Shown piece by piece: positions 34,347 to 42,817 of a stretch of 64,000 bases of DNA (positions within the stretch are counted from its first letter, which is position 1; each line of letters begins with the position of its first letter). Origin of the DNA: Nostoc sp. NMS9 (lineage in GTDB: Bacteria > Cyanobacteriota > Cyanobacteriia > Cyanobacteriales > Nostocaceae); contig NZ_JABXKL010000083.1 of the NCBI RefSeq assembly GCF_017114995.1, positions 62,001 to 126,000 on the forward strand. The letters are read 5' to 3'. The notes under the pieces are model-generated. The model did not search any database. It saw only the letters and a program-made list of their open reading frames with translations, and was not told where the DNA came from. A program made the translations under genes and the position numbers.

Positions 34347-34640
34347 GAATGTCAGTAATGCTATAGCAGAAGGCTTACGTCGTCGTGGGATTGATGTGAC
34401 GACTACATCAGAAACAGGGCTGATAGCTGCATCAGATGGAGAACAGCTTTATTTTGCAATGTCTCAGAATCGGGTAATTTCCACCCATGATGATGATTTT
34501 GTGATACTTCATCAAGGTGGCTTTATTATGCACTCAGGAATTACTTACTGCGCTCAATTGGGGAAATATTGAGGAGTTTAATTTTAATCTGGGAAGTTCT
34601 TGAGCCAGAAGAAATGAGATATCAACTTGAATTTATCTGA
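34315..34640 (+). pseudogene. DUF5615 PIN-like toxin, frameshifted
   Basis: The frame from 34315 encodes MTQKIRFHLDENVSNAIAEG and RNRVISTHDDDFVILHQGG-type core (here SQNRVISTHDDDFV), then HSGITYCAQLGKY and an early stop at 34572. One base over, the expected C-terminus continues (SIGEILRSLILIWEVLEPEE, MRYQLEFI, stop at 34638-34640). So a single-base indel near 34550 truncates it at 85 aa. The conserved acidic residues D9-E10 and D58-D60 are before the break, so partial activity cannot be excluded. Confidence 0.75.
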
Positions 34641-35586
34641 AAGCTTTTATTGTTTTACTCAAATGTAAAAAAGCGATATCTTCTGGAGCAAGACGCTATG
34701 CGTAGCTTGCTTCCACGTTCACGCAGCAACCTGTAGGGAAGGAGTACAGTAAGCTTTCCTAGAGAATGCTACATGTAGCTTGCTTAAGAGCAGGGGTACG
34801 CTAACGCATCTTGGGCGGCTCCAGTTTTTAACCTTCATTGAGTATCAGGTTTGGTTACTCAGCATTTTATTTATGTATTTTATAATCCATTAAAAAGATA
34901 AACTCTAACAATATCACTACTATGACTTTGATGCCGATATTAGCAATTTCCGCAGGAAGACAACTAAAAAGTAAACCTCTGAGAATTTTTTTTCAACGGA
35001 TGTCAAGGCTTTTCCCGTTACATTTATCAAATTTACTTATAACTTTCCTAACTTCCAATTATTTTTAAAATCTGCAAATTCATCTTCTATTTAAGAGGAA
35101 TGAAATGCCATAATTACGGTTATTAATGTATTTAAAGTAACTTAGGCAATAGATTAACGATTCTTCTGTGAAATTACCATAAGTAATAAACGATGAATTT
35201 CTTAGGAATGTAGTAATTTTCCTGAAGTAACTTGGTAATTGCTGCATAGTAATCGCTATGCTTAACCAAAAAATTAACATAGCTTGTTTGAAACTTTATC
35301 CAAACAATATCTGTCTATCTAAATAACCAAGGTTTTTACTCTGGTGGGTAATTTTAAGTATATACAATACTGTGTTTCTAACAGCACAGGGTCGTTAGTC
35401 TAAAAGTTTAGTTATAACAAGACCCGCTCAATTAAATGTTTCTGATAAAGGTGTAAATAATGACTGATTTACCGCGATCGCCCAAAAAAAACTTGCAAAA
35501 AAGTTGAAGTTTCGACACAAAGACTACTGCATATTTCACCCCGATAAGCCTGAATGAATAAATATAGAATGAATGAGGTGTCAACC
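34641..35586. other. Long A/T-rich spacer with small dispersed repeats
   Basis: 34690-34810 holds repeat-like blocks (AAGACGCTATGCGTAGCTTG; GAATGCTACATGTAGCTTGC; GGTACGCTAACGCATCTTGG) of the Nostoc dispersed type. The remainder to 35586 is A/T-rich with no open frame I can support as a gene. Confidence 0.5.
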
Positions 35587-35781
35587 ATGACTCGAATTCG
35601 TGACGTTGTAGAAAGAGCTTTAGCAACTGGTTATTTGACAGTTGAAGCTGAAGATCAACTACGACAACTGTTGACTACCCGATATGACTTGGAAGATTTT
35701 AATGCTTTCATGACTTTGCAGGAAGCTGCCATGACTGGTAAGGTCAAGCAGGAGTCTAGAGAGCGGTGTGGCATTAAATAG
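35587..35781 (+). CDS. Conserved cyanobacterial small protein
   Basis: 64 aa from the ATG at 35587 (MTRIRDVVERALATGYLTVE); an in-frame ATG at 35554 would add 11 residues that look unlike the family. It reads AEDQLRQLLTTRYDLEDFNA and FMTLQEAAMTGKVKQESRE, a small helical protein I recall as common in Nostocales, with no known function. It ends just before the convergent LapA-like gene. Confidence 0.65.
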   Translation: MTRIRDVVERALATGYLTVEAEDQLRQLLTTRYDLEDFNAFMTLQEAAMTGKVKQESRERCGIK

Positions 35782-35800
35782 AGATGTAGCCTGCTACATC

Positions 35801-36523
35801 TCACTGACGGGGGCGTTTACCATCATCTTCAAAATCATTATCATCCTCAAAAAATTCCCAATCATCATCATCGGCTTGATTGGTAGTTGGTGGCTGGTAA
35901 GGGGGGATAATTACCCGGTAATCAGCATCGTAAATTGATTCAGTTTTTCCCGCAGCCGTATTTTTTGGCTCGCGGTAGCTGTAGGAATAAACTGAACCAG
36001 ACTGAGAACTGCTTTTGGCTTCTGATTGACGTTCGTAAGTTGTTGAGTCTCTAGGTTGTTGAGCTTGAGAATTAGGAATAGACGCTTCCTCTGACTTTTC
36101 ATCAAAGTTCCAATCATCATCTCTACTGCTATTTGTCTCCCAATCATCAAATCCCTCACTGCTAGACTCTTCATTTTTACTAACTGGTGGTGGAGGACTG
36201 GTAGGGCGAGATGTAGGTTCTTCTCTTCGGGTTGCTTTGGCACGACTTGAAGGGGCGGTTGCTCTGTTAGGAGTTTGGCGTTTTCCTGCCACAAAATAAT
36301 TGGATAAATTAAATAAGGTAGCAATCAATATCGATGTGAAAGCACCAGTGGCAGTACTGAACAAAATCCATATCGCTAGTGGTAATGGTTGAGTTCGCAC
36401 GCCCAAAAATACTAACGATAGGGCAGGTGAGAAATTTTGGACTAATAACAGCGTTAGTCCTCCCAGTACTGCCACCAATAGAATTAAGCGAATTACAGCC
36501 ATAGCAATTTTGTCAGTTGTCAA
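35801..36523 (-). CDS. LapA-like (DUF1049) membrane protein
   Basis: 240 aa. Two membrane helices, ~9-30 (VIRLILLVAVLGGLTLLLVQ) and ~46-72 (PLPLAIWILFSTATGAFTSI), with the FLGVRTQPLPL linker, fit the LapA (lipopolysaccharide assembly A) domain. The C-terminal ~150 residues are a low-complexity acidic/Ser tail with repeated DDDW motifs (NSSRDDDWNF, QADDDDWEFFEDD) on the cytoplasmic side. Conserved in cyanobacteria; exact role unknown. Confidence 0.75.
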   Translation of the reverse strand: MTTDKIAMAVIRLILLVAVLGGLTLLLVQNFSPALSLVFLGVRTQPLPLAIWILFSTATGAFTSILIATLFNLSNYFVAGKRQTPNRATAPSSRAKATRREEPTSRPTSPPPPVSKNEESSSEGFDDWETNSSRDDDWNFDEKSEEASIPNSQAQQPRDSTTYERQSEAKSSSQSGSVYSYSYREPKNTAAGKTESIYDADYRVIIPPYQPPTTNQADDDDWEFFEDDNDFEDDGKRPRQ

Positions 36524-36592
36524 TTATCAGTGGTCAGTTGTCAGTTGTCAGTTATCAGAGAAGGCAGGAGGCAGAGGGCAGGAGGCAGGAGG
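36517..36592. repeat. Heptamer tandem repeats
   Basis: TCAGTGGTCAGTTGTCAGTT heptamers followed by GGCAGGAGGCAGAGGGCAGG units. Typical Nostoc short tandem repeats just upstream of the LapA-like gene. Confidence 0.6.
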
Positions 36593-36790
36593 AAAGAATT
36601 ATGATTGATTACTTTCTTTGTCTACGAGAGGCTGCACCAATGACAAGCTTAGGAACCATAGTTCTAGGTTATTTACCCAGTTTAAAAAGAAGATACTGGT
36701 AGAGACAATACATAGTGCGTTAACGTAGCGGCACAGAGTGCGATATAAAGCGCCCAGACAAACCGCCCCACCTTTGGCCTTGCTTGAATC

Positions 36791-36818
36791 CCACGTTTTG
36801 CTTTTAAACGTGGTTTAC
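36791..36818. terminator. Hairpin CCACGTTT/AAACGTGG
   Basis: CCACGTTT (36791-36798) pairs with AAACGTGG (36806-36813), then TTTA. The 36593-36921 spacer otherwise shows no gene. The direction served is uncertain: it could terminate plus-strand transcription or the ubiX transcript. Confidence 0.4.
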
Positions 36819-36921
36819 TCCTGCCTCCGATTACTGTTCACTGACTACTGACACTATCAGCCATCTCTATCATTACCTTTTTAGGATTATTGTGAAATTT
36901 ACAATAAATCCACTCAGGGCG

Positions 36922-37542
36922 TTAGCGACGACCTTGCCACCGCTGAATTGGAATACAGTCAATATCTAGTTGATCTAAAGCACGAGCAACTACAAAATCA
37001 ACTAAATCCTCGATGGTTTGGGGATTGTGATACCAGGCGGGAATAGCGGGGACAATTCTCACTCCAACTTCTGCTAAAGAGGTTAAGTTACGTAAGTGGA
37101 TGAGGCTAAAAGGCGTTTCACGCGGGACAATGACCACCTTTCGCCCTTCTTTGAGTTGGACATCCGCTGCCCGTTCTAGTAAATCGGAACTCAAGCCAAC
37201 TGCTAGCTTTGCCACTGTACTCATGCTGCATGGAATAATCATCATCCCCAGAGTGGCAAAGGAACCGCTGGCAATTCCGGCTCCGACATCGCTCCAAGGA
37301 TGACACCGGAGTTTACCGGAAAGTGCAACACCAGCTTGCTCTCGCCAGAATTGTTCTTGCCCGGTTGGTTCTGGTGGCATCCGAATTTCCTGTTCTGACT
37401 GCCAAACCATGTAAGTTGATTTAGAGGCAACCAATTCAATGCTATACTCCGCTTCTAGCAAAAATTTGATCGCGCGAACAGCGTAAATCAGACCAGATGC
37501 GCCCGATACGCCTAAAATTAAAGGTTTGGTGTTATTTGACAC
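36922..37542 (-). CDS. ubiX: Flavin prenyltransferase UbiX
   Basis: 206 aa. Attaches dimethylallyl to FMN to make the prenyl-FMN cofactor used by UbiD. Seen: LILGVSGASGLIYAVRAIKF (FMN-binding GxSGAS, ~8-27), GSFATLGMMIIPCSMSTVAK (PCSM, ~92-111), ADVQLKEGRKVVIVPRETPF and HLRNLTSLAEVGVRIVPAIP. ubiD lies at 488-1996. It is next to the RNB-family gene on the same strand (17-bp gap), so they are likely co-transcribed. Confidence 0.92.
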   Translation of the reverse strand: MSNNTKPLILGVSGASGLIYAVRAIKFLLEAEYSIELVASKSTYMVWQSEQEIRMPPEPTGQEQFWREQAGVALSGKLRCHPWSDVGAGIASGSFATLGMMIIPCSMSTVAKLAVGLSSDLLERAADVQLKEGRKVVIVPRETPFSLIHLRNLTSLAEVGVRIVPAIPAWYHNPQTIEDLVDFVVARALDQLDIDCIPIQRWQGRR

Positions 37543-37559
37543 GTAAGGTTTAGTGGATT

Positions 37560-39914
37560 TTACTCGTCCTCAGAGTAAGACTCTAGGTCATCAGGCTCCA
37601 TATCATTTGGTAAGTAGAGGTCTGAAAGTTCGTCACGGGCATCATTGCCAGTTAACCCTTTGGCGACGCCATCGCTGCCGACTGTTACCAAATCAATTTG
37701 CTGACGGTAGTAATCGACACTCTTAACTTGGACGGCGACGCGATCGCCTAGTCTATAAGAAGCGCGATTTTTGCGACCAAACAGTGCCTGTTGTCTGGCG
37801 CGATATTCATACCAATCATCTTTGAGAGAACTGACGTGTACCAATCCCTCTACCCGCAAAGGCACACCAGGATTACTGGTAGACTCCACCTCAGCTGCTG
37901 GCACTTCAATTTCCACAAAGAAACCGTAGGATTGAACCCCGGTAATCACGCCTTGAAATACCTGACCGATGCGTTGCTTCATCAGTTGGGCTTTTTGCAG
38001 TCCGGCTAAATCGGCTTCGGCTTCTTGGACTTCTTTTTCGCGGTCGTTGATTTGGACAATTACCCTAGTCAAATCGCTTTGGAGTTCTTGTTGCAATTCT
38101 GGGGGTAAAACGTTCCAGTTAATTTCCTCGTGGCTGGAGGAGTGGCGCAGGTTAACCCGCTCTCTGACACGGGTATTGCGGCGATCGCGTCCGTTTTCGA
38201 GTAGTGTGTAATACACTCTCTGCATGAGCAAATCTGGAAAACGCCGCAAGGGAGCGCTAAAGTGGACATATTGCGGTAGTGCCAGACCAAAGTGAGATCC
38301 TTTGGTGGTACTGTATGCAGACGGCTTAAGTGTATCTTGTAACAAGTAAGTAAGAACTTGCTCAGAGGGAGATTCAGCAAAAGCTGTAGTCAAATGTTGG
38401 TAATCTAAGGGTTGGATATCAACTTCTGGATCTAATGTGAGGTCAACGCCTAAATTGACTGCCAATTTCAGCATTTCCTGGACATCTTCAACATCAGGAG
38501 TACCTTGAACTCGCCAGATAGCGGGAACACCAAGGGCATTTAAGTGAGTTGCAAACAGTTGGTTAACTAACAGTACCAACTCCGTGAGTAGCGATCGCAC
38601 TGGTAAATCATTCACCACCACAGCGCCAAGAATCCCCTCATCATAATAAGCATTTTGGCTAGGCGGCAGATTCAACTGGAGGCTACCACGAGTCAAGCGT
38701 ACCTGTTTCACGGCTGTTTGCAAGGCTTGGAGGTCTTGCAGGATTTGGGAAACCTGTGATGATTTATCTTCAGCTCCACCTGTGAGAATTGCTTGGGCAA
38801 GTTCAGTAGTCAGTGCAGTCTCGACATTGATTACACTGGGTTGAATTTCCCATTCCAGCACTTCTCCCGATTGGGGATCAATGGTAATTAAAAAAGAGAT
38901 ACTTAAGCGATCGCTCCCAGGTACTAAAGAACAGCGTTCTGCCACAGTTGGGGGCAAGATTGGTAACACTAATTCTCCCAGATATACTGATTTGCCCCGT
39001 TTGAGTGCTTCTCTATCTAGGGCTTCGTCAGGTTGGACATAGTGAGAAACATCGGTGATATGAACGCCCAAAAGCCAATTTCCGGCTAAGTTTTTTTCTA
39101 AACTAAAAGCGTTTTCTATAACTTTGGTATCACTATTTACCCCTTCAATCGTGAGAGTAAACAAATTACGTAAATCCAGCCGATTTTTCAGGTCTGCTTT
39201 CAGGAGCTTTTTGGGCAACCTCGCGGCTGCTTCTAGAACATTATCTGGAAAAGTCCGGGAAAGGTCGTGTTTGCACGTAACTAAATCTATATCAGCAGCG
39301 GCTTCGGCATCACTGCCGAGGATTTGCACCACTCGACCAAGGGGAGGATATTGTGCCAACGGGTAACGCAAAACTTCCACATGAACCAGATGATCGATCG
39401 CTTCTTCTAACTTTGCCCCGTTAGGTTGAATCTTGAGTTCAAACAGCAATCGATCGTCTAAAGGCACAGCCCTAAAACCAGTTTCTACCTGCTTGATTCG
39501 TGCCAGTAAAGTGTGGTTAGAGCGTTCGAGAATCAGCTTTACCTCCCCTTCAGGAGAGCGACGGCGACTGCCTTCTTTAAGAACTCTCACCAAAACGCGA
39601 TCGCCATTCCAAGCATTACTCAGATGACTTTCGCGGATGTAAATATCTTCGGCTCCTTCCACATCTTGAATAGCAAAGCAAAAGCCTTTACTAGAACAAC
39701 GGAGTTTTGCCTCGATTATTCCCTCTTCTGAGACACGGCGGTATTTGCCCCGTTCCTTCACTAAAATACCGATTTTTTCAAGAACATCTAAGGCAATGTG
39801 AAGTTTTTGTAAACTTTTTTCATCTTCACAGCCAAGTTTCTTTTCTAAAACCTTCCGAGCTACCAATTTATCATCGGTGAAATTGGCAAGGAGTGTAGCG
39901 ATTGAAAATTCCAT
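37560..39914 (-). CDS. RNB (RNase II/R) family protein with altered catalytic motif
   Basis: 784 aa. N-terminal winged/cold-shock region (1-200), central RNB domain (~245-600) and a C-terminal S1 domain (~655-745: IGQVFQGVITGVQSYGFFVE). The RNB entry motif should read T-I-D-x-x-x-x-x-D-x-D-D-A; here it reads LTIEGVNSDTKVIENAFSLE, so by eye the four metal-binding Asp are E, V, E and N. The helix with the conserved Arg is kept (VHFSAPLRRFPDLLMQRV, as is GLALPQY). The fold and RNA binding seem intact but exonuclease activity is doubtful. I believe this variant is shared by other cyanobacteria. Co-oriented with ubiX. Confidence 0.8.
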   Translation of the reverse strand: MEFSIATLLANFTDDKLVARKVLEKKLGCEDEKSLQKLHIALDVLEKIGILVKERGKYRRVSEEGIIEAKLRCSSKGFCFAIQDVEGAEDIYIRESHLSNAWNGDRVLVRVLKEGSRRRSPEGEVKLILERSNHTLLARIKQVETGFRAVPLDDRLLFELKIQPNGAKLEEAIDHLVHVEVLRYPLAQYPPLGRVVQILGSDAEAAADIDLVTCKHDLSRTFPDNVLEAAARLPKKLLKADLKNRLDLRNLFTLTIEGVNSDTKVIENAFSLEKNLAGNWLLGVHITDVSHYVQPDEALDREALKRGKSVYLGELVLPILPPTVAERCSLVPGSDRLSISFLITIDPQSGEVLEWEIQPSVINVETALTTELAQAILTGGAEDKSSQVSQILQDLQALQTAVKQVRLTRGSLQLNLPPSQNAYYDEGILGAVVVNDLPVRSLLTELVLLVNQLFATHLNALGVPAIWRVQGTPDVEDVQEMLKLAVNLGVDLTLDPEVDIQPLDYQHLTTAFAESPSEQVLTYLLQDTLKPSAYSTTKGSHFGLALPQYVHFSAPLRRFPDLLMQRVYYTLLENGRDRRNTRVRERVNLRHSSSHEEINWNVLPPELQQELQSDLTRVIVQINDREKEVQEAEADLAGLQKAQLMKQRIGQVFQGVITGVQSYGFFVEIEVPAAEVESTSNPGVPLRVEGLVHVSSLKDDWYEYRARQQALFGRKNRASYRLGDRVAVQVKSVDYYRQQIDLVTVGSDGVAKGLTGNDARDELSDLYLPNDMEPDDLESYSEDE

Positions 39915-39948
39915 GCAGTGAACCGACCTTTGGTCAAAACATCATTTG

Positions 39949-39977
39949 TTGTTTAATCTGGTTCTTTTCTGTATACC
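39949..39977 (+). promoter_or_regulatory. Candidate sigma-70-type promoter for a small RNA
   Basis: TTGTTT (39949-39954), 17-base spacer, TATACC (39972-39977). It would start a transcript near 39984, running into the hairpin-rich region that ends in a terminator at 40225-40253. It is divergent from the RNB gene (start 39914). Confidence 0.4.
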
Positions 39978-39983
39978 CTCACG

Positions 39984-40253
39984 GCTTACAGAAACAAGCT
40001 GGAAACTAATTGCCCTGAAGCAAGGCTTCCTAAGTTCTCAGGAAAGGAAGCCAGACCCAGCAAGAGCGGGAAACTACCCCACAGTTCCTTTGCAAAGGAA
40101 GCCTACCCACAGACAACTCTGGGCGTCTACGAACTTCTCACTGCACGATGTTCTCAGAGTTCGCCTGCGTTCAAGTCTCTTCACCTAACCAAACTTAAGA
40201 TTGCACGCCTGATTAACATTTAGCCCCGCTAGTTAATTACGCGACGGGTTTTT
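39984..40253 (+). ncRNA. Candidate structured non-coding RNA (or long leader)
   Basis: The stretch is rich in pairing: GGCTTCCT (40024-40031) with AGGAAGCC (40045-40052); the palindrome TTCCTTTGCAAAGGAA (40085-40100), whose right arm also ends AAGGAAGCC and could pair with the same GGCTTCCT, a mutually exclusive choice. It is higher in G+C than the flanks and ends with a stem and T run. No good reading frame. It is not rnpB, tmRNA or SRP RNA by their conserved cores; 6S RNA cannot be excluded. On the other strand it would be the leader of the RNB gene. Confidence 0.4.
40225..40253 (+). terminator. Intrinsic terminator-like stem with T run
   Basis: CCCGC (40225-40229) faces GCGACGGG (40241-40248, one bulged A), followed by TTTTT. 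The loop is A/T-rich (AGTTAATTA). Confidence 0.5.
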
Positions 40254-40843
40254 GAGAAGTTGGGTTTAGAGAATCCATACTGCCCAAAAGCGCTATGCAG
40301 GGAAACTACAGGTGTTTGATTGTCTAGAGAGAAGGTAATTTTACGCCATTAGACTCTGATTGTTAACTAGGAGGAACTGCTGGTGAACCCAATTTTCCCA
40401 CATGTAGAATCGGTAACAATTAGGTAAGCAGCTTAATAAGCAGTGAGGGCGAACCTTATCTCCATTATTGTAGATTTAGAGCGCACTTCCAGAAAATAGT
40501 TCTAGATATCGAGTTGGGTAATCAGTATAGCATTGCAAGCAAGACTACCCAGATAAGTTAGCACTGACCAAAAATTTCGTCAAAAAAGAGCTACTGCTAC
40601 AATTGAGACACCAGGCAAAGCAAGAATATCACCTTGATGGCTCAGAGCAGAGAATTATACCTACTCATCGTTTGCCAAGAAACTGATGACACATAGTAAA
40701 TAATTAAAAATCAATAAATGCAATATTGGCAGGCATCCTGAGTATCGAGTGGATGTAAATTAAAGTAAGGGCAACCGATCTCGCTTGAACATACAGGCAG
40801 TATCAACCCGGTTATTAAAAATATTTAGATTGGTAGCAGTATT

Positions 40844-41728
40844 ATGTTGGCTCAATTCCAGAGCTTGTATCCCAAGGGCAGTCTGATTTCTGAATTAGTG
40901 CAAATTTTTCAAGGAAAATATATTGTCCGAGCAAGCGTGCAAATTGAAGGCGTAACCCGTGCTACGGGTATGGCAGCAGCAGAAACAGTAGAAGCCGCAG
41001 AAGACCAAGCCAGAACCAGGGCGCTGATAGTTTTGGGTATTACAAACGCGCCACCCGAATCAGTGGCGTTGACCTCAAATCCAGTTTCCCCGGCACAGCT
41101 AAATCCTTCCTTGAATACTAAAGGTGGATTGAGTGAGCCTGCTGCTTATTCCTCTGCTAAAAATGAGGATTTTGTTAGTAGTCAGTGGTCAGCAGTCAGC
41201 GACAAAGAAATATCTATACCGCCTTCCAAAGAACGGAACATCAAACCAGAAGTAGTAACAAGCAGTAACGAACAATACGAGTACAGCAATGCTGCGCCTC
41301 TAAACGATACCTATAGCCAGGATTTAGGTCAAAACTTTCCGATGACTGCCAACCGGGAGCTAGAATTTGATCCTCCAGTTGAGAACTTGGAAATAAATTT
41401 TGATAACCAGCCAGAAAATCAAACCTTTCCGGCAATTTCTGCCAACAATGTCACACCATTTACACCCCGGAGTTACAGCCCTCAAGAAAGTGTCGCTACC
41501 CCGTCAGTGACAGGAAAGAGAAAGAAAAAAGCTGAACCAGTCGATTTATCAGATGTAATTGCTAAAACAGATGTCGAACTTCAGCGTTTAGGCTGGACAC
41601 CAGAACAGGGACGGGAGCATCTGATTGAAACCTACGGTAAGCGCGGGCGGACTTTGCTGACTGAAGAAGAATTACACGGATTTCTCAAATACCTGCAATC
41701 TCAGCCAGACCCAATAGCGGGATTTTGA
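40844..41728 (+). CDS. Hypothetical protein with one C-terminal GWTPEQGREHL domain
   Basis: 294 aa. N-terminal domain (1-66): MLAQFQSLYPKGSLISELVQ, IFQGKYIVRASVQIEGVTRA, TGMAAAETVEAAEDQARTRA, which in pattern resembles the short N-terminal region of cyanobacterial recombination-type proteins. Residues ~67-230 are a low-complexity linker rich in Ser, Asn and Pro. The C-terminal ~55 aa (VIAKTDVELQRLGWTPEQGR, EHLIETYGKRGRTLLTEEEL, HGFLKYLQSQP) form a compact helical unit that is repeated in the next gene. I recall the unit as a tail on several Nostoc DNA-related proteins, but cannot name it. Confidence 0.6.
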   Translation: MLAQFQSLYPKGSLISELVQIFQGKYIVRASVQIEGVTRATGMAAAETVEAAEDQARTRALIVLGITNAPPESVALTSNPVSPAQLNPSLNTKGGLSEPAAYSSAKNEDFVSSQWSAVSDKEISIPPSKERNIKPEVVTSSNEQYEYSNAAPLNDTYSQDLGQNFPMTANRELEFDPPVENLEINFDNQPENQTFPAISANNVTPFTPRSYSPQESVATPSVTGKRKKKAEPVDLSDVIAKTDVELQRLGWTPEQGREHLIETYGKRGRTLLTEEELHGFLKYLQSQPDPIAGF

Positions 41729-41733
41729 TTTGT

Positions 41734-41780
41734 CATTAGTCATTAGTCATTAGTCATTTGTAAGGACTAATGACTAATAA
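41734..41780. repeat. Heptamer inverted repeat (TTAGTCA units)
   Basis: CATTAGTCATTAGTCATTAG on the left and GGACTAATGACTAATAACG on the right can pair. It separates two related genes. Confidence 0.6.
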
Positions 41781-41808
41781 CGTAGGCTGTTGAAACTGTG
41801 ACGAAGTT

Positions 41809-42558
41809 ATGGAACCTGTGAATTTTGCTGAACTACTTGCTCAAATAGATGTCGAAATGCAGTCATTAGGTTGGACAAGAGAAGAGGAACGGGAGCATCT
41901 CAAAAGAAATTATGGGGAGAGATCGCGTACTTTGCTGGCATATAAAGAATTATTAGACTTACTCCAATACCTTTACCTTGTATCTCAACCGACACCAACA
42001 TTAGACGAAGTTCTGATTGCCAAAATTAATGTGGAAATGCAGCGATTACGGTGGACAACAGAGCAGGGACGGGAACATCTTAAAGAAAACTATGAGAAGC
42101 GATCGCTTACTTTGCTTACAGAAGTCGAATTATTAGACTTCCTCCAATACCTTGTATCTCAACCGACACCGCCATTAGACGAAGTTCTGATTGCCAAAAT
42201 TAATGTGGAAACGGAGCGATTAGGCCAGACAACAGAGCAGAGACAGGAACATCTGAAAAAAAACTATGAGAAGCGATCGCGTACTTTGCTGACAGAAGTC
42301 GAATTATTAGACTTCCTCCAATACCTTGTATCTCAACCGACACCGCCATTAGACAAAGTTCTGATTGCTCAAACAGATAACGTTCTGATTGCTCAAACAA
42401 ATGTTGAACTTCAGCGTTTAGGCTGGACACCAGAACAAGGACGGGAACATCTGATTGAAACTTATGGTAAGCGATCGCGTTTTTTCCTAACCAATGAGGA
42501 ATTACATGAATTCCTCCAATATCTCCAATCTCAGCCAGATCCAATAGCAGGATTTTGA
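41809..42558 (+). CDS. Four-repeat protein made of GWTxEQGREHL units
   Basis: 249 aa. It consists almost entirely of four ~57-aa copies of the unit ending the previous gene (starts near residues 7, 66, 122 and 189): each has xIxVExQRLGWTxEQGREHL, KxNYEKRSRTLLTEVELLDF and LQYLVSQPTPPLDEV. Repeats 2 and 3 are nearly identical in DNA, each with a GCGATCGC site at the same place, so they arose by recent tandem duplication. A short duplication DKVLIAQTDNVLIAQT lies before repeat 4. The last repeat matches the C-terminus of the upstream protein best, ending LQSQPDPIAGF in both. Function unknown. Confidence 0.7.
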   Translation: MEPVNFAELLAQIDVEMQSLGWTREEEREHLKRNYGERSRTLLAYKELLDLLQYLYLVSQPTPTLDEVLIAKINVEMQRLRWTTEQGREHLKENYEKRSLTLLTEVELLDFLQYLVSQPTPPLDEVLIAKINVETERLGQTTEQRQEHLKKNYEKRSRTLLTEVELLDFLQYLVSQPTPPLDKVLIAQTDNVLIAQTNVELQRLGWTPEQGREHLIETYGKRSRFFLTNEELHEFLQYLQSQPDPIAGF

Positions 42559-42562
42559 TTTC

Positions 42563-42726
42563 CAACTTCTAAATCGAGTTTTGAACTTCTAAATCAAGTT
42601 TTGAACTTCTAAATCGAGTTTTGAACTTCTAAATCAAGTTTTGAACTTCTAAATCGAGTTTTGAACTTCTAAATCAAGTTTTGAACTTCTAAATCGAGTT
42701 TTGGACTTACTAAATCAAGTTTTGAA
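42563..42726 (+). repeat. 20-bp tandem repeat array (about 8 units)
   Basis: Unit ACTTCTAAATCGAGTTTTGA, alternating at one position (ATCGAG / ATCAAG), giving a 40-bp higher-order period. Units are head to tail with no spacers. It lies in the 3' region of the repeat-protein gene, directly before a terminator. Confidence 0.9.
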
Positions 42727-42729
42727 ATC

Positions 42730-42767
42730 AAATAACCCCTCTTCACTTCTGAAAAGGGGTTATTTTT
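42730..42767. terminator. Strong bidirectional intrinsic terminator
   Basis: AAATAACCCCT (42730-42740) pairs perfectly over 11 bp with AGGGGTTATTT (42755-42765), followed by T residues on the plus strand and preceded by A residues for the minus strand. It serves the 41809 gene and convergent clpP. Confidence 0.85.
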
Positions 42768-42817
42768 AGGGTTTAGGGAATTAAAAGTGGTAAATCACCA
42801 TTTACCAATCGTGACTA

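Noticed and set aside
34920..35560. Short A/T-rich open frames near 35.1-35.6 kb
   Set aside because: No ribosome site, no family features, composition as in spacer DNA.
36601..36702. 33-codon frame MIDYFLCLREAAP...
   Set aside because: It follows repeat DNA and shows no conservation cue that I can support.
39946..40188. 80-aa open frame as a protein gene
   Set aside because: No family resemblance; the DNA is dominated by hairpins and has promoter and terminator signals for an RNA.
39984..40253. rnpB, tmRNA or SRP RNA
   Set aside because: Conserved cores of these RNAs (for example AGGAAAGTCC or the tmRNA tag frame) are not present.
42563..42726. CRISPR array
   Set aside because: Repeats are contiguous 20-bp units without spacers, and no cas genes lie in the window.
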